Part shown: in pieces, positions 62,929 to 64,000 of the stretch
How the letters are laid out: the number at the start of each line of letters is the position of its first letter
How positions within the stretch are numbered: the first letter of the stretch is position 1
Assembly: GCA_044228435.1 (NCBI GenBank)
Contig: JBGAUW010000021.1
Span: 28,360-92,359 of the forward strand
From: Bog-950 sp044228435
GTDB lineage: Bacteria > Bacteroidota > Bacteroidia > Chitinophagales > LD1
Reading direction: 5' to 3'
DNA length: 64,000 nucleotides
Program-made: the position numbers and the translations under genes
The notes under the pieces: generated by a model
Told to the model about the DNA's origin: nothing
Database searches by the model: none
Seen by the model: the letters and a program-made list of their open reading frames with translations, nothing else

Positions 62929-64000
62929 TTACATACGGAAAACACCAAAACCTTTGGCTCCTTCAAACTCCGTTTCGTGTATTACATCTAAACACAACTT
63001 CAAATAATTGCGGGTCTGCCGCGGATCAATAACACCATCATCCCAAAGTTGTCCGCTGGCATACCACGCATGGCTCTGCTTTTCGGCCTCCTTTACCATA
63101 TAGGCCGACATGGCTTTGCCCTGTTCCTCATCGTACTCAATACCCGATTTTTCGGCAGCCTGGCGGCCGATAGTTTGCATTACACCGGCCAGTTGGTCAG
63201 GGCCCATTACGGCAATTTTAGAGTTAGGGTAACTAAATAAAAAGCGGGGCTTATAAGCCCGGCCGTTCATAGCGTAATTGCCGGCTCCGTAGCTGGCACC
63301 CGTAATAATGGTAATAGATGGAACCGTTGAATTACTTACAGCGTTTATCAGCTTGGCGCCATGTTTTATTATCCCCTCTTCCTCATACTTTTTACCAACC
63401 ATAAAGCCGGTAATGTTTTGAAGAAATAGAAGAGGCGTATTGTTCTGATTACATAACTGTATAAACTGTGCGCCTTTATTGGCAGCCTCTGAAAACAATA
63501 CCCCGTTATTGGCAAGTATACCTATGCGATAACCATTTACAGATGCATAACCTGTTACCAGCGTACTGCCGTACAATGGTTTAAACTCCGAAAACTCCGA
63601 GCCATCTACTATACGTGCAATCAATTCGCGCTGGTCAAACGGAATACGCACATCGGCCGAAACAACGCCTAAAATTTCCTCGGCAGGATAATTCGGTTCA
63701 GGGCTTTCTTCTATAAAATCAGCAGGTAAACCTATGGGCTGTTTCCGGTCATCGGGATTAAGATACGAAATAATTTCGCGGGCTAAACGGATACCGTCCA
63801 TCTCATCTTCGGCCATATAATCCGAAACGCCGGAAACTGTGCTGTGCATTTTTGCACCTCCCAGGCTCTCCTCATCTGTAACTTCATTGGTAGCCATTTT
63901 TACCAATGGCGGACCGGCTAAAAAAACTTTGGCTTCGTTTTTTACCATTATTACGTAATCGCTCATGCCCGGTATATAAGCACCACCGGCCGTACTACTT
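62929..64000 (-). CDS. Acyl-CoA carboxylase carboxyltransferase subunit, C-terminal part (gene continues right)
   Basis: The frame is open at the right edge; the last readable codons are SSTAGGAYIPG before MSDYVIMVKNEAKVFLAGPP. Only about the last 357 residues are in the window. Motifs: NITGFMVGKKYEEEGIIKHG, ITGASYGAGNYAMNGRAY, FSYPNSKIAVMGPDQLAGVM and the end GFGVFRM. The pattern is closest to methylcrotonyl-CoA carboxylase beta subunits, but geranyl- or other acyl-CoA specificity cannot be excluded. With the biotin carboxylase 77 bp downstream this forms a complete two-subunit enzyme. The N-terminal half lies outside the window. Confidence 0.93.
   Translation of the reverse strand, partial: SSTAGGAYIPGMSDYVIMVKNEAKVFLAGPPLVKMATNEVTDEESLGGAKMHSTVSGVSDYMAEDEMDGIRLAREIISYLNPDDRKQPIGLPADFIEESPEPNYPAEEILGVVSADVRIPFDQRELIARIVDGSEFSEFKPLYGSTLVTGYASVNGYRIGILANNGVLFSEAANKGAQFIQLCNQNNTPLLFLQNITGFMVGKKYEEEGIIKHGAKLINAVSNSTVPSITIITGASYGAGNYAMNGRAYKPRFLFSYPNSKIAVMGPDQLAGVMQTIGRQAAEKSGIEYDEEQGKAMSAYMVKEAEKQSHAWYASGQLWDDGVIDPRQTRNYLKLCLDVIHETEFEGAKGFGVFRM

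Overview
The window is from a Bacteroidota chromosome, most likely a Chitinophagales or Sphingobacteriales relative. Evidence: a gldKLMN type IX secretion (T9SS) core with a PorP/SprF-like protein, many secreted proteins ending in a T9SS C-terminal sorting domain, a split transketolase, LytTR two-component regulation, few Shine-Dalgarno sequences, and occasional TAnnTTTG promoter-like boxes. There is no phage, plasmid, insertion sequence or CRISPR array. The only RNA gene seen is a tRNA-Ser(CGA).

Layout. 1-12.8 kb (minus strand) holds three exported glycine-rich or tail-fibre-like proteins. One is a giant modular protein of at least 3,290 residues that runs off the left edge. 13.3-18 kb has a lone lipoprotein and a two-component pair (propeller-type sensor kinase and LytTR regulator). 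18.2-22.2 kb has the tRNA, a VIT1/CCC1 metal transporter, a T9SS cargo protein, and the agmatine-to-putrescine pair aguB-aguA. 22.2-25.2 kb is an MbnP-type lipoprotein followed by two tandem di-haem MbnH/MauG-like peroxidases. 25.3-29.5 kb has an acyl-CoA dehydrogenase, a YebC-family protein, an SRPBCC protein and a helical protein of unknown function. 29.5-34 kb is a three-gene operon of beta-propeller T9SS cargo. 34.2-37.5 kb has an SDR, a frameshifted steroid-reductase-like gene, a small exported protein and a T9SS-sorted serine hydrolase. 37.6-39.5 kb is an ECF sigma / anti-sigma / LTxxQ-like operon. 39.5-46 kb has the two transketolase halves, separated by two vWA proteins and a sulfatase. 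46-55.2 kb is the T9SS core (porP/sprF-like, gldK, gldL, gldM, gldN) followed by a second gldM-gldN pair. 55.2-64 kb has an acyl-CoA metabolism group (SDR, BKACE, enoyl-CoA hydratase, biotin-dependent acyl-CoA carboxylase), a B12-binding radical SAM protein, and a DUF1543 gene broken by a 53-bp tandem duplication.

How it fits together. The GldKLMN machinery would export the cargo proteins that carry C-terminal sorting domains. The carboxylase resembles methylcrotonyl-CoA carboxylase and, with the acyl-CoA dehydrogenase and hydratase, suggests branched-chain amino-acid or related acyl-CoA breakdown. The MbnP-MbnH cluster points to periplasmic copper handling through an oxidatively modified lipoprotein. 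Translations were read by eye from the sequence. Family names rest on remembered motifs, not on searches.
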